Source of the DNA: Saccharofermentans sp.
GTDB taxonomy: Bacteria > Bacillota > Clostridia > Saccharofermentanales > Saccharofermentanaceae
DNA length: 64,000 bases
Direction of reading: 5' to 3'
Assembly (NCBI GenBank): GCA_016292135.1
Contig: JAEFAZ010000006.1
Coordinates: 124,001 to 188,000, forward strand
Shown in pieces: positions 25,812 through 34,514 of this stretch. Position 1 is the first letter of the stretch. Each line of letters begins with the position of its first letter. The notes beneath the pieces are model-generated. The model saw only the letters and a program-made list of their open reading frames with translations, made no database searches and had not been told where the DNA came from. Position numbers and translations under genes: made by a program.

Positions 25812-26609
25812 TTACTTGCTGTCGCGGATCGCTTCCCAAAGCTCCGTAAAGAGTTCATTGTAACGCATGGTCTTTTTGCCGAGCCTCACGGTGCAGCAGT
25901 AGAGCGACAGCGGGATAGCCTGTCCTTCGAAATCGATGCATTCGCCGTTCTTTGAAAGTACACGCTCCATCTTATCCCGCGCAGCTTTCTCATCCGGACT
26001 GTCGGTAAGGATAACGAATTCATCTCCTCCGATCCTGAATACGATGTCGTTCTCGCCCGCTGCTTCTTCCAGACGGCGCATGGACTCGACGATCGCAAGA
26101 TCTCCCGCTTTCCTTGAGATCTCGTTGATCGGGATCAGGCTCCTGATGTCAGCACACACGAAATAACAATCCCGGCGTGTCTGAAAAAGATCGTAAAGGT
26201 TGCTGATGTCAAATTTTGTCGTTTTCATAAGATCATCTCCTTGCTCCAAGGATGGCGTCATCCTCGGGAATAGTTCCGGCGACCGCCTGTTGCTGCGGTA
26301 GTCGGACGGCAGTTGGTTCCACACCTGTCTGAACGCTCTGCTGAAAGATTCGTTGCTGGAATAGCCGTACATAACCGCTATATCCAATACGCTCAAATCA
26401 GGGCGTTCGACAAGTGCCTTCCCCGCGTGTGTCATGCGTCTGCGGATAAGGTAATCCCTCACCGAGATGTGGTAGACACAGCGGAAGAGTTTTTCGATGG
26501 ATGATCTTGAACAATAGCATGCTCCGGCAATATCCTCCGTATGGATATCTTCGGTGATATGTTGTTCTATGTATTCCAAAACATTTGCCAGAAGCTCAAG
26601 CTTGTTCAT
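25812..26609 (-). CDS. AraC-type HTH fused to a GGDEF domain
   Basis: The 265-residue protein joins an N-terminal AraC/XylS DNA-binding domain (residues 5-105; IAGACYCSRSSIEKLFR and IAVMYGYSSNESFSRAFRQ are the two helix-turn-helix units) to a C-terminal GGDEF-like domain with an intact GGDEF at 194-198. The upstream metal-binding segment reads ADIRSLIPIN instead of the usual DxDxFKxIND, and the domain is short, so cyclase activity is doubtful. It may be a transcription factor that responds to a nucleotide. The ATG follows GGAGGAG. Its targets are not evident from the neighbours. Confidence 0.85.
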   Translation of the reverse strand: MNKLELLANVLEYIEQHITEDIHTEDIAGACYCSRSSIEKLFRCVYHISVRDYLIRRRMTHAGKALVERPDLSVLDIAVMYGYSSNESFSRAFRQVWNQLPSDYRSNRRSPELFPRMTPSLEQGDDLMKTTKFDISNLYDLFQTRRDCYFVCADIRSLIPINEISRKAGDLAIVESMRRLEEAAGENDIVFRIGGDEFVILTDSPDEKAARDKMERVLSKNGECIDFEGQAIPLSLYCCTVRLGKKTMRYNELFTELWEAIRDSK

Positions 26610-26697
26610 GTCTCCTCCTTCGATGAAGATCGATCTTGAGCCTAGTATAGCAAATCAGCGGAATATGACTTGATATTTTGAGTACAAATGCCTTTTG

Positions 26698-27435
26698 TCA
26701 GTCAGCGCGGGGAGTCCCGAAAGGTATGATGATCTTCCCCTTGTTAACGGCACAGTCGCAGGAACCGCCTGTCTCAGGCATGGAGACATCCACTCCGATA
26801 TCAAAGAAACCGAAATAGTATTCGTTACCGTCTTCATCCTTAAAATCGATGCTGAAATGCCTCATGCCGTCGTAGTCGTTACGGGTAACCGTAAGTTTCT
26901 TTGTCTCCATCAGATCTTTGCAGTTTCCGATAAACTTAAGATCAGCATCCCCCTTCAGTTCAAACCAGGATCTCGGGTATGCCGGGTCATCTTCATTAAC
27001 GACCACATTTTCAGGTGTTACATCCCCTTCAGGTATGAACACATCTCCGTATTTAAAGCCTGCCGGGGCGCGTTTCCAGACTACCATGTCGATATCATCT
27101 CCGTGGAAATAACGTAAGCGGATATTCTGATCATCAGTGTATTCATTAATACCGACCATAACATAGAATTCATCATGCTCGAAAACAGGGATCTCCTTGG
27201 AAGCCTCTGTATCCGCGGAGGCTTCGGTCTCCTTCTTACTGCTCTCCTTGGAAGCCTCCGTATCCAAAGAAGATTCCGTCTCCTTGCCGCTGCTCTCTTC
27301 CGCAGCTTCGGACACCTCTGTATCCGTTGCGATCCGGGTCACCTGAGTGACTTTATCTTCATTAAAACATGAAGCAAAAAAGAGTGCGGACATCAGTACA
27401 GCAACGATCGCTGCATATATCTTATGTATATTCAT
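26698..27435 (-). CDS. Lipoprotein of the second sigma-factor operon
   Basis: The 245-residue lipoprotein has the lipobox LFFASC near residue 24, then a low-complexity spacer with repeated SSKETE and DTEASKE units (to about residue 90) and a globular C-terminal domain of about 150 residues that I do not recognise. The ATG at 27435 follows AGGAG and lies 16 bases downstream of the putative anti-sigma gene, so it belongs to that operon. The C-terminal domain contains FYVMVGINEY and RHFSIDFKDEDG. It may be a surface sensor feeding the sigma factor. Confidence 0.75.
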   Translation of the reverse strand: MNIHKIYAAIVAVLMSALFFASCFNEDKVTQVTRIATDTEVSEAAEESSGKETESSLDTEASKESSKKETEASADTEASKEIPVFEHDEFYVMVGINEYTDDQNIRLRYFHGDDIDMVVWKRAPAGFKYGDVFIPEGDVTPENVVVNEDDPAYPRSWFELKGDADLKFIGNCKDLMETKKLTVTRNDYDGMRHFSIDFKDEDGNEYYFGFFDIGVDVSMPETGGSCDCAVNKGKIIIPFGTPRAD

Positions 27436-27451
27436 TTTAAGATCTCCTAAA

Positions 27452-28075
27452 TCAGTTGTTGTCAGCGTAGAATGATCCGTATCCGGTCCAGCCTTCACCA
27501 AGATCGTATCTTACAAAGATCTCATTAGGCCTGTCGGGATCGGCAAAGATATCCTGTCCTACACTGAGGTCGGTTCCCGTTGCCTGGAAATCTTCAGTGG
27601 GGATATTCTCGGGATCGTATTTTTCGATCGTGCCTACGAACTTAAATCCGTCAGGAAGTTTCTTCTGTATAGCAGAGAACGAGAACTTGTAGATCCTTCC
27701 GTTATACATGATCATCGGCCGTTCGATCATACCGCTTGAAAGACCGGTAGGATCTGTGTTTTCCGATGATGAATCCGGCGGAGTGGTAGTCGTCGCTTCC
27801 GTCGGCGCTTCAGTATCAGCGGTTGCCTCATAATTATGCTCAGTCGCCATAGTAGCCTGATAAGCCGTGGTCGAATAGGAAGAAGTCGAACCTAATCCCT
27901 TGCCGATAACGGATACCAGGACTGCAAGGATACCCGTAACAAGGATAACGGAAGCGGCTATTCCTACGTACTTAAAGATCCTGGAATCGATCTTTGCCTT
28001 CTTATAGTTTTCAGCTTCTTCGATGTACTGTTCATCGATATTTCCCATCAATCTGAAAAGATCTTCTTTTTTCAT
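27452..28075 (-). CDS. Putative anti-sigma factor, single-pass membrane protein
   Basis: The 207-residue protein has a cytoplasmic N-terminus of about 35 residues (MKKEDLFRLMGNIDEQYIEEA), one helix at about 36-58 (YVGIAASVILVTGILAVLV), a Thr/Ser/Glu-rich linker and an extracellular domain of about 90 residues. Its ATG overlaps the stop codon of the sigma gene by four bases (ATGA), the typical arrangement of sigma and anti-sigma. MGNIDEQYIEEA is a common start of such proteins in Clostridia. Direct binding to sigma is inferred. Confidence 0.75.
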   Translation of the reverse strand: MKKEDLFRLMGNIDEQYIEEAENYKKAKIDSRIFKYVGIAASVILVTGILAVLVSVIGKGLGSTSSYSTTAYQATMATEHNYEATADTEAPTEATTTTPPDSSSENTDPTGLSSGMIERPMIMYNGRIYKFSFSAIQKKLPDGFKFVGTIEKYDPENIPTEDFQATGTDLSVGQDIFADPDRPNEIFVRYDLGEGWTGYGSFYADNN

Positions 28076-28632
28076 AGGTCAAACCCCCTTTCCGTAAGGT
28101 ATTCCTGCAGTTTGATACGCATCCTGCGGAGGGCAACCGATACGTTATTTTCGGAAGTGTTCATCCTCTCGGCGATCGCTCCGATGTCATCCGCATACCA
28201 GTATCTGCGGACGAACATTACCCTCTTGTCCTTGGGGAGTCCTGCAAGAAATGAATTGACCGCTTTGGTAAGCTCGCCTTCTATGGCGTTCTCTTCGGGA
28301 CCGGGATCTTTCGACGCCAGTTCTCCTAATTCATCCAGAACCACCGCGAACTGGTTGCCCGTGCGCTTCTGCGCATGGTTCTCCTTGTAGCGGTTGAGGG
28401 AGATATTACGTACTATCTTCCCCAGGAAAGCAGAAAGGAGCGAAGGTCTCTGCGGCGGCATGGTATCCCATGCCTTGCCGTAAGTATCGTTTACGCATTC
28501 CTCGGAATCTTCATTGTTGTAGAGGATGTTGTAAGCGATCTTATAACAGTAGTTACCGTATTTGCGAGCCGTCTCTAAGATGGCGTCTTCGTTACGGTCC
28601 CAATATAGACAGATTATATCCTGATCAGTCAT
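28072..28632 (-). CDS. RNA polymerase sigma-70 family (ECF) factor
   Basis: The 186-residue protein has region 2 (YKIAYNILYNNEDSEECVNDTYGKAWDTMPP at residues about 30-60) and region 4 near the C-terminus (DIGAIAERMNTSENNVSVALRRMRIKLQEYL). The motif RNISLNRYKENHAQKR between them is typical of a group widespread in Clostridia. It heads an operon with an anti-sigma factor and a lipoprotein, probably reporting on the cell envelope. The ATG is preceded by GGAGG. The gap to 28800 holds a CGGAA ... TATATGGGTG pattern like that of the first sigma gene. Confidence 0.9.
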   Translation of the reverse strand: MTDQDIICLYWDRNEDAILETARKYGNYCYKIAYNILYNNEDSEECVNDTYGKAWDTMPPQRPSLLSAFLGKIVRNISLNRYKENHAQKRTGNQFAVVLDELGELASKDPGPEENAIEGELTKAVNSFLAGLPKDKRVMFVRRYWYADDIGAIAERMNTSENNVSVALRRMRIKLQEYLTERGFDL

Positions 28633-28800
28633 ATAGATTTACCTCCTTCACCCATATAGACAACAAATTCCGAAGAATCTGACAGAGAAGATCTCATTTT
28701 TTTCGAAAAGTCATATTACAGATTTTATATCCAAAAAATAAAAATGCATACATCTCTTTCGAAAATGCATGCATTCATGTAATCTTTTCCGCTTCAGTCT

Positions 28801-29022
28801 TCAGATGGATGTTCTCTTGTAGAGATATGCATCATCCTCCACGAGGACCTTATTTACGATCTGCTCTTCCCAGTCCTCTTTGGCAACTTCCTTTATCGCG
28901 ACGGACACGTGCCTGGGATCACAACCCAAAGTCTCCACTATATCCTGCGCCACTTTCTCGGCACAGAGTTTCTTCTGCTCCTCGGTCCTTCCGGGATAGC
29001 ACTTGATATCTACATGCGGCAT
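28801..29022 (-). CDS. Tautomerase-family protein
   Basis: The 73-residue protein fits the 4-oxalocrotonate tautomerase superfamily: after removal of Met it begins with Pro (PHVDIKCYPGRTEEQK), the catalytic base of the family, and it has the usual length. The later VSVAIKEVAKEDW matches the second strand with the family pattern. The start follows GGAGG. Substrate unknown; many such genes in anaerobes have no assigned role. It stands alone. Confidence 0.85.
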   Translation of the reverse strand: MPHVDIKCYPGRTEEQKKLCAEKVAQDIVETLGCDPRHVSVAIKEVAKEDWEEQIVNKVLVEDDAYLYKRTSI

Positions 29023-29116
29023 TTAAGATCCTCCTTTTTCTTCCGGAGGTCTCTCCGGACTGTCTTAATCTCACATACGATTATACATTATTGATCCGGT
29101 CAGTACAGTGCCGGGT

Positions 29117-30310
29117 TCATGTCATGATAACGGATTGCGAATATATCTCCACTCCGTTTTTGGCATCTATATATACTTCCGTCATGTCAGCCGGACGGAA
29201 TCCGTGGTAGACGAGCCAGGGTTTACCCTCGTATTCCCAGATCACAAGTTCAGAGTGATCAAGGCCGTACTTCTCCTCTATCTCGGTCTGGGGAACGTCG
29301 GCTTTTACGGAAAAGTCATCAGGCAGCAGCACCATGTTGAAAACTACCATCGTATAAGGTCTTCTGAAACTGCTTATAACGCGGACGCAGGACGACACGA
29401 CGGGGACACCCTTGAATTTCTGGATGTAATCGTACTTCATGTCACCCGAAAAAAGCTCCGCATCTTTAAACTCAAGATTCTTGATGGCGTGGCTGGAATG
29501 AAGTATCTTTCCGAGCGTCGTTATCGTAAGGAAAGCTTCCCCTTCCGTATCGACTCTGGGCATGGAGATCCTGCCGCTTATGGTAAAGCTCCTCATGCTG
29601 TCATGGCTGTAATCCGAGACCATTACCTCCGCCTTAGGATCGAAGCGGTTGATCTGGTTCATCGTATCGAAAACAAACCATTCGCCTTCAGTTCCCGCGG
29701 GCGGTTCGTGATACCTGCCGTCGTGAGCCAGAAGAGGGAGACTGTCGGGATCCGTATCAGCATACATATCCCTTGCGATCCTCAGGGCATAACGTGATGT
29801 CATGTATCCCTCGCCCTTTGCGAAATGCGCTTCCAGCAAAACATAGCGGCTGCGGTCGTGAGGCCTGTGGACCTTACCCGAGGATTCAAGGAGGGATTCA
29901 TCGGAACTGCGCCAGACGACCGGGATCCCGTCCACTTCCGGAGAGAGATTCAGGTCTTTGGTGATATTGAGAAGAGACTCATCCGTGATCTTTGAAGGGA
30001 TGTTCCTTGCAATGTCGTAAAGGCCGGAACTTTTACCGTTGGTCTCATATTCGGCTTCCGGAAGGAGAAAGACCGGATCGGTCCCGCTCTTGTAGCCTGC
30101 AATAGCCATCTCCTTGTTATCATCAGTTCCCTCGGCATCGATAAAACATACCATGTTTCCCTCAGGAGAATCATTCCACGTGAATTCCGTAGTCTCAACA
30201 GTTCCTGCAGTTCCTGCCGTGGACGGAGCCTGCCCGGCGCTGCTATTACATGCAGAAGCGCCGAGCATCGTGATAATAAGACTTGCCGATATCAGTTTTT
30301 TCGTGTTCAT
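29117..30310 (-). CDS. Lipoprotein with an atrophied bacterial Ig-like domain
   Basis: The 397-residue lipoprotein has a signal with lipobox LGASAC near residue 21. Residues about 105-180 resemble the atrophied bacterial Ig domain (ITKDLNLSPEVDG, VVWRSSDESLLESSGKV), found mainly in secreted proteins of Firmicutes. The C-terminal region ends with VYIDAKNGVEIYSQSVI, which resembles a PepSY-like hairpin. No enzyme motif is seen. It starts one base after the stop codon of the cystatin-like lipoprotein, so the two are cotranscribed. Confidence 0.75.
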   Translation of the reverse strand: MNTKKLISASLIITMLGASACNSSAGQAPSTAGTAGTVETTEFTWNDSPEGNMVCFIDAEGTDDNKEMAIAGYKSGTDPVFLLPEAEYETNGKSSGLYDIARNIPSKITDESLLNITKDLNLSPEVDGIPVVWRSSDESLLESSGKVHRPHDRSRYVLLEAHFAKGEGYMTSRYALRIARDMYADTDPDSLPLLAHDGRYHEPPAGTEGEWFVFDTMNQINRFDPKAEVMVSDYSHDSMRSFTISGRISMPRVDTEGEAFLTITTLGKILHSSHAIKNLEFKDAELFSGDMKYDYIQKFKGVPVVSSCVRVISSFRRPYTMVVFNMVLLPDDFSVKADVPQTEIEEKYGLDHSELVIWEYEGKPWLVYHGFRPADMTEVYIDAKNGVEIYSQSVIMT

Positions 30311-30311
30311 A

Positions 30312-31100
30312 TCATCTGTCTAAAGAAATGGTCAGATCATCTATTTTAGTGATCTCGCACTTGCCGTTCAGATCCTCATAGATATATACAATGGAGTAGC
30401 CGACGTCAGGTGAGGGAATGCTGGGAGTCTGTCTGCAGAATATCGCATGGTTTGTTCCTGCAACGACCTGGGATCCCAGATATGCCACGGGTTCGAACTC
30501 TGCACCGGTCAGGGTCTCGGAAGCCTTTTTCAAAACAGCTTCGATATCGGATGTGACCGAAGTATCTTCTGCAGGATTCCAGCCGCCGGGAAGTTCTTCT
30601 TCAGGCGGATATGCATCCTTGGTCGAAGGAAGCATGATCTTCTGTATGTTAAGGATCTCGCATCCGCCATCCAGTTTTTCGTAAATATATACGAGCGCAT
30701 AACCGGGAACCGCACCGGGCGTTACTGTTGTTGCCTTGCAAAGGAAGCAGTGGTTCTTTCCGGCAACGACCTGTGACGAAAGGTAAGCCAAAGGCTCGTA
30801 GTCCACACCGTCAAGCCCTTCCATCGCCTTATCGAAGATCTTCTTAAGATCATCCGTGATCTTCATGTCTTCTGAAGCGGCCCATCCGCCCACGAGAGAT
30901 TGTTCTTTCATTTCCGTTTCCCTGCTTTCCTCAGAGCTCTCTTCTTTTTCTGTTTCCCTGTCTTCTTCTGAAGCCTTGGTAATGTCTGTCTGAACCGCGC
31001 CTTCTGCTCTTACTCTTGGATCGTTGCATGCAGCGAGTCCCGTGACGGCAAGTGATCCGATAAGCCCGAGAGCGATAAGTCTTTCCGTAAAGTTTTTCAT
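30312..31100 (-). CDS. Lipoprotein with two cystatin-like domains
   Basis: The 262-residue lipoprotein has a signal ending LAAC (residue 25), an acidic Ser/Glu-rich spacer to about 68, and two repeats (about 70-155 and 170-257) that are roughly 40 percent alike by eye. Each starts with a double Gly (VGGW, PGGW), contains a helix, and has SQVVAG at 109-114 and 210-215, then a beta-rich end (YALVYIYEKLDG, YSIVYIYEDLNG). N-terminal Gly plus QxVxG are the hallmarks of cystatins, inhibitors of papain-type cysteine proteases. The ATG at 31100 follows GGAGG. Confidence 0.78.
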   Translation of the reverse strand: MKNFTERLIALGLIGSLAVTGLAACNDPRVRAEGAVQTDITKASEEDRETEKEESSEESRETEMKEQSLVGGWAASEDMKITDDLKKIFDKAMEGLDGVDYEPLAYLSSQVVAGKNHCFLCKATTVTPGAVPGYALVYIYEKLDGGCEILNIQKIMLPSTKDAYPPEEELPGGWNPAEDTSVTSDIEAVLKKASETLTGAEFEPVAYLGSQVVAGTNHAIFCRQTPSIPSPDVGYSIVYIYEDLNGKCEITKIDDLTISLDR

Positions 31101-31168
31101 GTTCTTTTCCTCCGTTTTGTTTATACCCTTAATACACCCAAAACGGACGGATTGTTGCGTATACCTAT

Positions 31169-31843
31169 TCATTTTTTCTTTCTTCTGATCATTACACCTA
31201 AAATATAACGGTATAAAAATCCCACACCCATAAGTATGGCCAGGATAAGAAGGATCCACCAGACACAGCCCATATAAGGAAGTTTGTTGCTGAAGCCCAA
31301 GGCTCCCGCAGGGCTTCCCCAGTTGAGGAAAAAGTAGGGGTAGTTATGCCCCAGGGCAAAGTTCCATCCCCTGATATATCCTATCCCTGCATATATGGCA
31401 TAAAGAAGCGGAGGTATCGTCACGAACAGTACATGCCTTTTTTCTATCCTGGCTCCGGTCCCGGCGACAAAAAGATCAGCTATTGCAAACAGCGCGATCA
31501 CGACATGAGTCAGGACATTCTGTATATTCCATGCCCTGTCAGCCAGTGTCGGTGCCAGAACAAAGCAGAAGACAAATCCCGTCAGCGTGATCGATACGGT
31601 TCCGACAAACTTAATGATGTACCAGTAATTATTCACCTTGCGCTTTAAGAGCATGAAGATCCCGCCCAAAAGACAGATGAGAGCTATCAGGATGTTTGAC
31701 TGGATCGTAAAGAACATGAATACGGCTTCACCCCGCATGAACTCATCCTCAGTTGCAAAGAAACTGATCAATACTCCCGAGATACAGGATAAGACCACAA
31801 CTGCTTTCAATATGAGAGATAAAACAGTTCTTTTATTTGTCAT
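31169..31843 (-). CDS. Pr6Pr-family six-helix membrane protein
   Basis: The 224-residue protein has six hydrophobic helices and resembles the Pr6Pr (FAR-17a/AIG1-like) membrane family: FFTIQSNILIALICLLGG near residue 45, NIQNVLTHVVIALFAIADLF near 110 and GHNYPYFFLNWGSPAGALGF near 170. The animal relatives AIG1/ADTRP hydrolyse fatty acid esters of hydroxy fatty acids with Thr and His residues; whether that extends to this protein is unknown. Its start overlaps the gene before it by four bases. Confidence 0.78.
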   Translation of the reverse strand: MTNKRTVLSLILKAVVVLSCISGVLISFFATEDEFMRGEAVFMFFTIQSNILIALICLLGGIFMLLKRKVNNYWYIIKFVGTVSITLTGFVFCFVLAPTLADRAWNIQNVLTHVVIALFAIADLFVAGTGARIEKRHVLFVTIPPLLYAIYAGIGYIRGWNFALGHNYPYFFLNWGSPAGALGFSNKLPYMGCVWWILLILAILMGVGFLYRYILGVMIRRKKK

Positions 31844-33174
31844 ATCAGATCGTCAGACTCTTCAGGCTGTCCTCCGTTGATGAAGGTAAGGAACTTGTTT
31901 TTCCTTTCTTCTCTTGCCGTCTTTCTTTCCTCTTTCTTCTGTTCGCGGGCAATTCTCTTCGCTTCTTTCTTCTGCTCCGCGATCACCCTGTAATCACCGA
32001 ATCCGGTGTTCTCCAGGATCTTATCAAGTACGGACTTATATTCACGGCTGAATACGAGTCTTGCTTCCTTCCTGTCGATGTCGCTTATCTCATAGAAACC
32101 CTTATGGAAGAGTCCCGACTCCCTTATATACAATCCCTCAAGTCTTAAGATCTGCTCTTTTCGCTTAAGGAAAGGAGCAAGGTAGAGGTAAGGTCCTTCT
32201 TCATCCTTTGAAAGCCACCATTTGGTCCTGACCTTCGTCGGAACAGATCCCGCTTTCCTGAAAAGGGAATACAAGGGGACAGCAAGACCTGATCCTTTGA
32301 GTTTCCTGGGACAGCGTTTTGCCTCAAGGGGAGCATCCTTGCCGTTATGGAAAACGGCCCACTTAACGGGCGCCACATAGATAGCCTTGAAGTAGTTGAT
32401 TATCCTGTATGCCCAGCGGAATACGAGAACGGATATAAGGATGAGGACAGCGTAGAAGAAATAGAATACGTAAGGACAGTATTCAGCGAGCAGAAGGAAA
32501 ATCGTCGCAAAGAGTGCCCTTAAGATCCTGTATACCGCAGACAGAGTGGAATTCATGCCTGTAATAAGCGAGAACAGCACGCTTACCGCATAGTTGAAAT
32601 ATCTTACGAAGAAATATACTGCGAGCATGATTATGATCTTGAAGAACTCCAGTATACCGAGAAGGATGCCTCCCGCAACGCTCATTTCCTGACAACCGAT
32701 GCCAAGGCCTGCCGCATTGACTGTTGTGCCGCCCTTATTGAGTCCCAACAGCATGATCAGCTCGAAAACGAAGATCATGATAGGGCCTACATACTTGGTG
32801 TTTATCTTCTCCATCTCCTCGCCGATAACAGGTCCCAACATGGTCAGGGCCACCCAGAGGAAAGACAGGATCCTTACGACCCACATGTCGCAAAGACCGA
32901 AAGTGATGTCCGGAAGAAGATCAACTCCCGCTTCCCTTAAGATCGACAGAGCGGAACTTAAGCCCATTACATATGAAGGACTGATGGATGTACCGAAAGC
33001 AAACTCCGCAGCCTGCTCGAAAGTCGACCCGAAGCCCCCTCCGAAGAGGGCGGGAACGTCCGTGTCACCCGCCGCCGATCCGATCGAAGAACAGCACATG
33101 ACTATCGAAAAGATCAGAGCCGCAAGAACATAAGTCTTTATAAGTCTCTTATTGTCTTTATATAACCCTGTCAT
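31840..33174 (-). CDS. Unidentified multi-pass membrane protein with basic C-terminus
   Basis: The 444-residue protein has about eight hydrophobic segments (residues 15-270) and a soluble, strongly basic C-terminal part ending with a predicted coiled coil (QKKEAKRIAREQKKEERKTA). I do not recognise the family. The ATG at 33174 follows AAGGTG. It lies 19 bases after the exonuclease III gene and overlaps the Pr6Pr gene, so it belongs to the operon running from 36.3 to 31.2 kb. Codon use is like that of its neighbours. Confidence 0.7.
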   Translation of the reverse strand: MTGLYKDNKRLIKTYVLAALIFSIVMCCSSIGSAAGDTDVPALFGGGFGSTFEQAAEFAFGTSISPSYVMGLSSALSILREAGVDLLPDITFGLCDMWVVRILSFLWVALTMLGPVIGEEMEKINTKYVGPIMIFVFELIMLLGLNKGGTTVNAAGLGIGCQEMSVAGGILLGILEFFKIIIMLAVYFFVRYFNYAVSVLFSLITGMNSTLSAVYRILRALFATIFLLLAEYCPYVFYFFYAVLILISVLVFRWAYRIINYFKAIYVAPVKWAVFHNGKDAPLEAKRCPRKLKGSGLAVPLYSLFRKAGSVPTKVRTKWWLSKDEEGPYLYLAPFLKRKEQILRLEGLYIRESGLFHKGFYEISDIDRKEARLVFSREYKSVLDKILENTGFGDYRVIAEQKKEAKRIAREQKKEERKTAREERKNKFLTFINGGQPEESDDLI

Positions 33175-33193
33175 CTGAGTCACCTTATCCTTC

Positions 33194-34024
33194 TCAGAGA
33201 TCAAGCTCCAGCTTGATGGGAGCATGATCCTGCCTTGCGCCCGAATCGATAACGGAAGAATCCTTTATCTTATCCTTTATCCTGTCGCTCACGACGAAGT
33301 AATCGATCCTCCAGCCCGAGTTATTGATCTTGCTGGTCTTGATCCTCTGGCTCCACCAGGTGTAGACGGACGGGATGTCCCCGTTAAGGGATCTGAAACT
33401 GTCGGCAAAGCCCTTAGCCAGAAGATTGCCAAAGCCTTCTCTCTCCTCATCCGTAAAGCCGGCTGACATATGGTTCGATGCAGGATTTGCAAGATCGATC
33501 TCCTCATGTGCGACATTGTAATCGCCGCATGCTATTACCGGCTTCTTCTTATCGAGCGAAGAAAGGTAATCCGCATAGAGCCTGTCCCAGGCCTGGCGTT
33601 CAGGCAGCCTTTTCAATTCGTCACCCGCATTGGGCGTATATACATTTACAAAATAGAAATCATCAAACTCCAGCGTCAGGATCCTTCCCTCATCATCCAT
33701 CGTATCCGGAGCCCCGATCTTCGGGCTGTCACTTAAAGCCTTCAAGCCCTCGCGGTAAAGTGTCATGGTCCCGGCGTAGCCTTTCCTTGCAGGCGGATTG
33801 GAACTCGTCCATTCGAGATCGTAACCCGGAAGGTATTCCTTAAGCAGGGCAAGGTGTTTGTCGGACGGCCCTTCGGGAGGGAGCTTCGTCTCCTGTATCG
33901 CGATGATATCCGCATCTTCCTTTGCGATAGTCCTTAAGACCTCCTGAGAGAGCAATGCCCTGTCGGAAGTCGATGTAAGCGCCGCATTGAGCGAATCTAT
34001 ATTCCATGAGATGAATCTGACCAT
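33194..34024 (-). CDS. xth: Exodeoxyribonuclease III
   Basis: The 276-residue enzyme belongs to the ExoIII/AP endonuclease family that repairs abasic sites. It shows SWNIDSLNAA at the N-terminus, IQETKLP with the metal-binding Glu near residue 46, ACGDYNVAHEEIDLANP near 160, and the C-terminal GARQDHAPIKLEL with the catalytic His. WWSQRIKTSKINNSGWRIDY is a typical segment. It starts 40 bases after the C-GCAxxG-C-C gene, in the same operon direction. Confidence 0.93.
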   Translation of the reverse strand: MVRFISWNIDSLNAALTSTSDRALLSQEVLRTIAKEDADIIAIQETKLPPEGPSDKHLALLKEYLPGYDLEWTSSNPPARKGYAGTMTLYREGLKALSDSPKIGAPDTMDDEGRILTLEFDDFYFVNVYTPNAGDELKRLPERQAWDRLYADYLSSLDKKKPVIACGDYNVAHEEIDLANPASNHMSAGFTDEEREGFGNLLAKGFADSFRSLNGDIPSVYTWWSQRIKTSKINNSGWRIDYFVVSDRIKDKIKDSSVIDSGARQDHAPIKLELDL

Positions 34025-34064
34025 TTTCTTTCCCTCTTTGATGCTTTGTTCAATAGATATTTTA

Positions 34065-34514
34065 CTATCTTTTACCGTTCTCTTCGATCATCTCTTCGAG
34101 GATATCGACGGCATTGGCGACCATAAGGGGACAGAATTCTGTGAAGAGATTATTCTCGCGTGCGTAAGTCCTTCCTTCGTCCGTTGATATATCACGACCC
34201 AGAAGATCGTTGCAGATGTAAGAACCCGACAGATCCTTAAATCTTTCCATCATCTCCTCATTCACTTTGTTAGCAAGTTCGCGGCTTTCAAGATCAGCCA
34301 TGTCGTACTGGCCGTATAGCGCGCCCAGGACCATGAGCGCACCCGTGCATGCGCCGCACACTTCGCCTTTTCTCATGCCTGATCCGAAGCAGGCTCCGAG
34401 CTTAAGCGCCTTTTCTTCCGTCAGACCGCATTCGTCCGCATAGGCTGCCAGCACTGCCTGTGAACAGTGGAATTTCCTGTTGAAATAATCTAATGCTTTC
34501 TCTTTATGTGTCAT
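34065..34514 (-). CDS. C-GCAxxG-C-C family putative redox protein
   Basis: The 149-residue protein has the family signature: FHCSQAV near residue 16, GACFGSGMRKGEVCGACTGA near 40-60, then Cys in SYICNDLL and TEFCPLM. These cysteines are thought to bind a cofactor or act in redox chemistry; the role is not established. The start overlaps the stop of the methyltransferase gene (34511-34514), so the two are translationally coupled. Length is normal for the family. Confidence 0.87.
   Translation of the reverse strand: MTHKEKALDYFNRKFHCSQAVLAAYADECGLTEEKALKLGACFGSGMRKGEVCGACTGALMVLGALYGQYDMADLESRELANKVNEEMMERFKDLSGSYICNDLLGRDISTDEGRTYARENNLFTEFCPLMVANAVDILEEMIEENGKR

Noticed and set aside
29108..29797. 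Plus-strand frame of 229 codons opposite the Ig-domain lipoprotein
   Set aside because: The minus-strand gene has a signal peptide, lipobox and ribosome binding site; the plus-strand frame has none and is a shadow.
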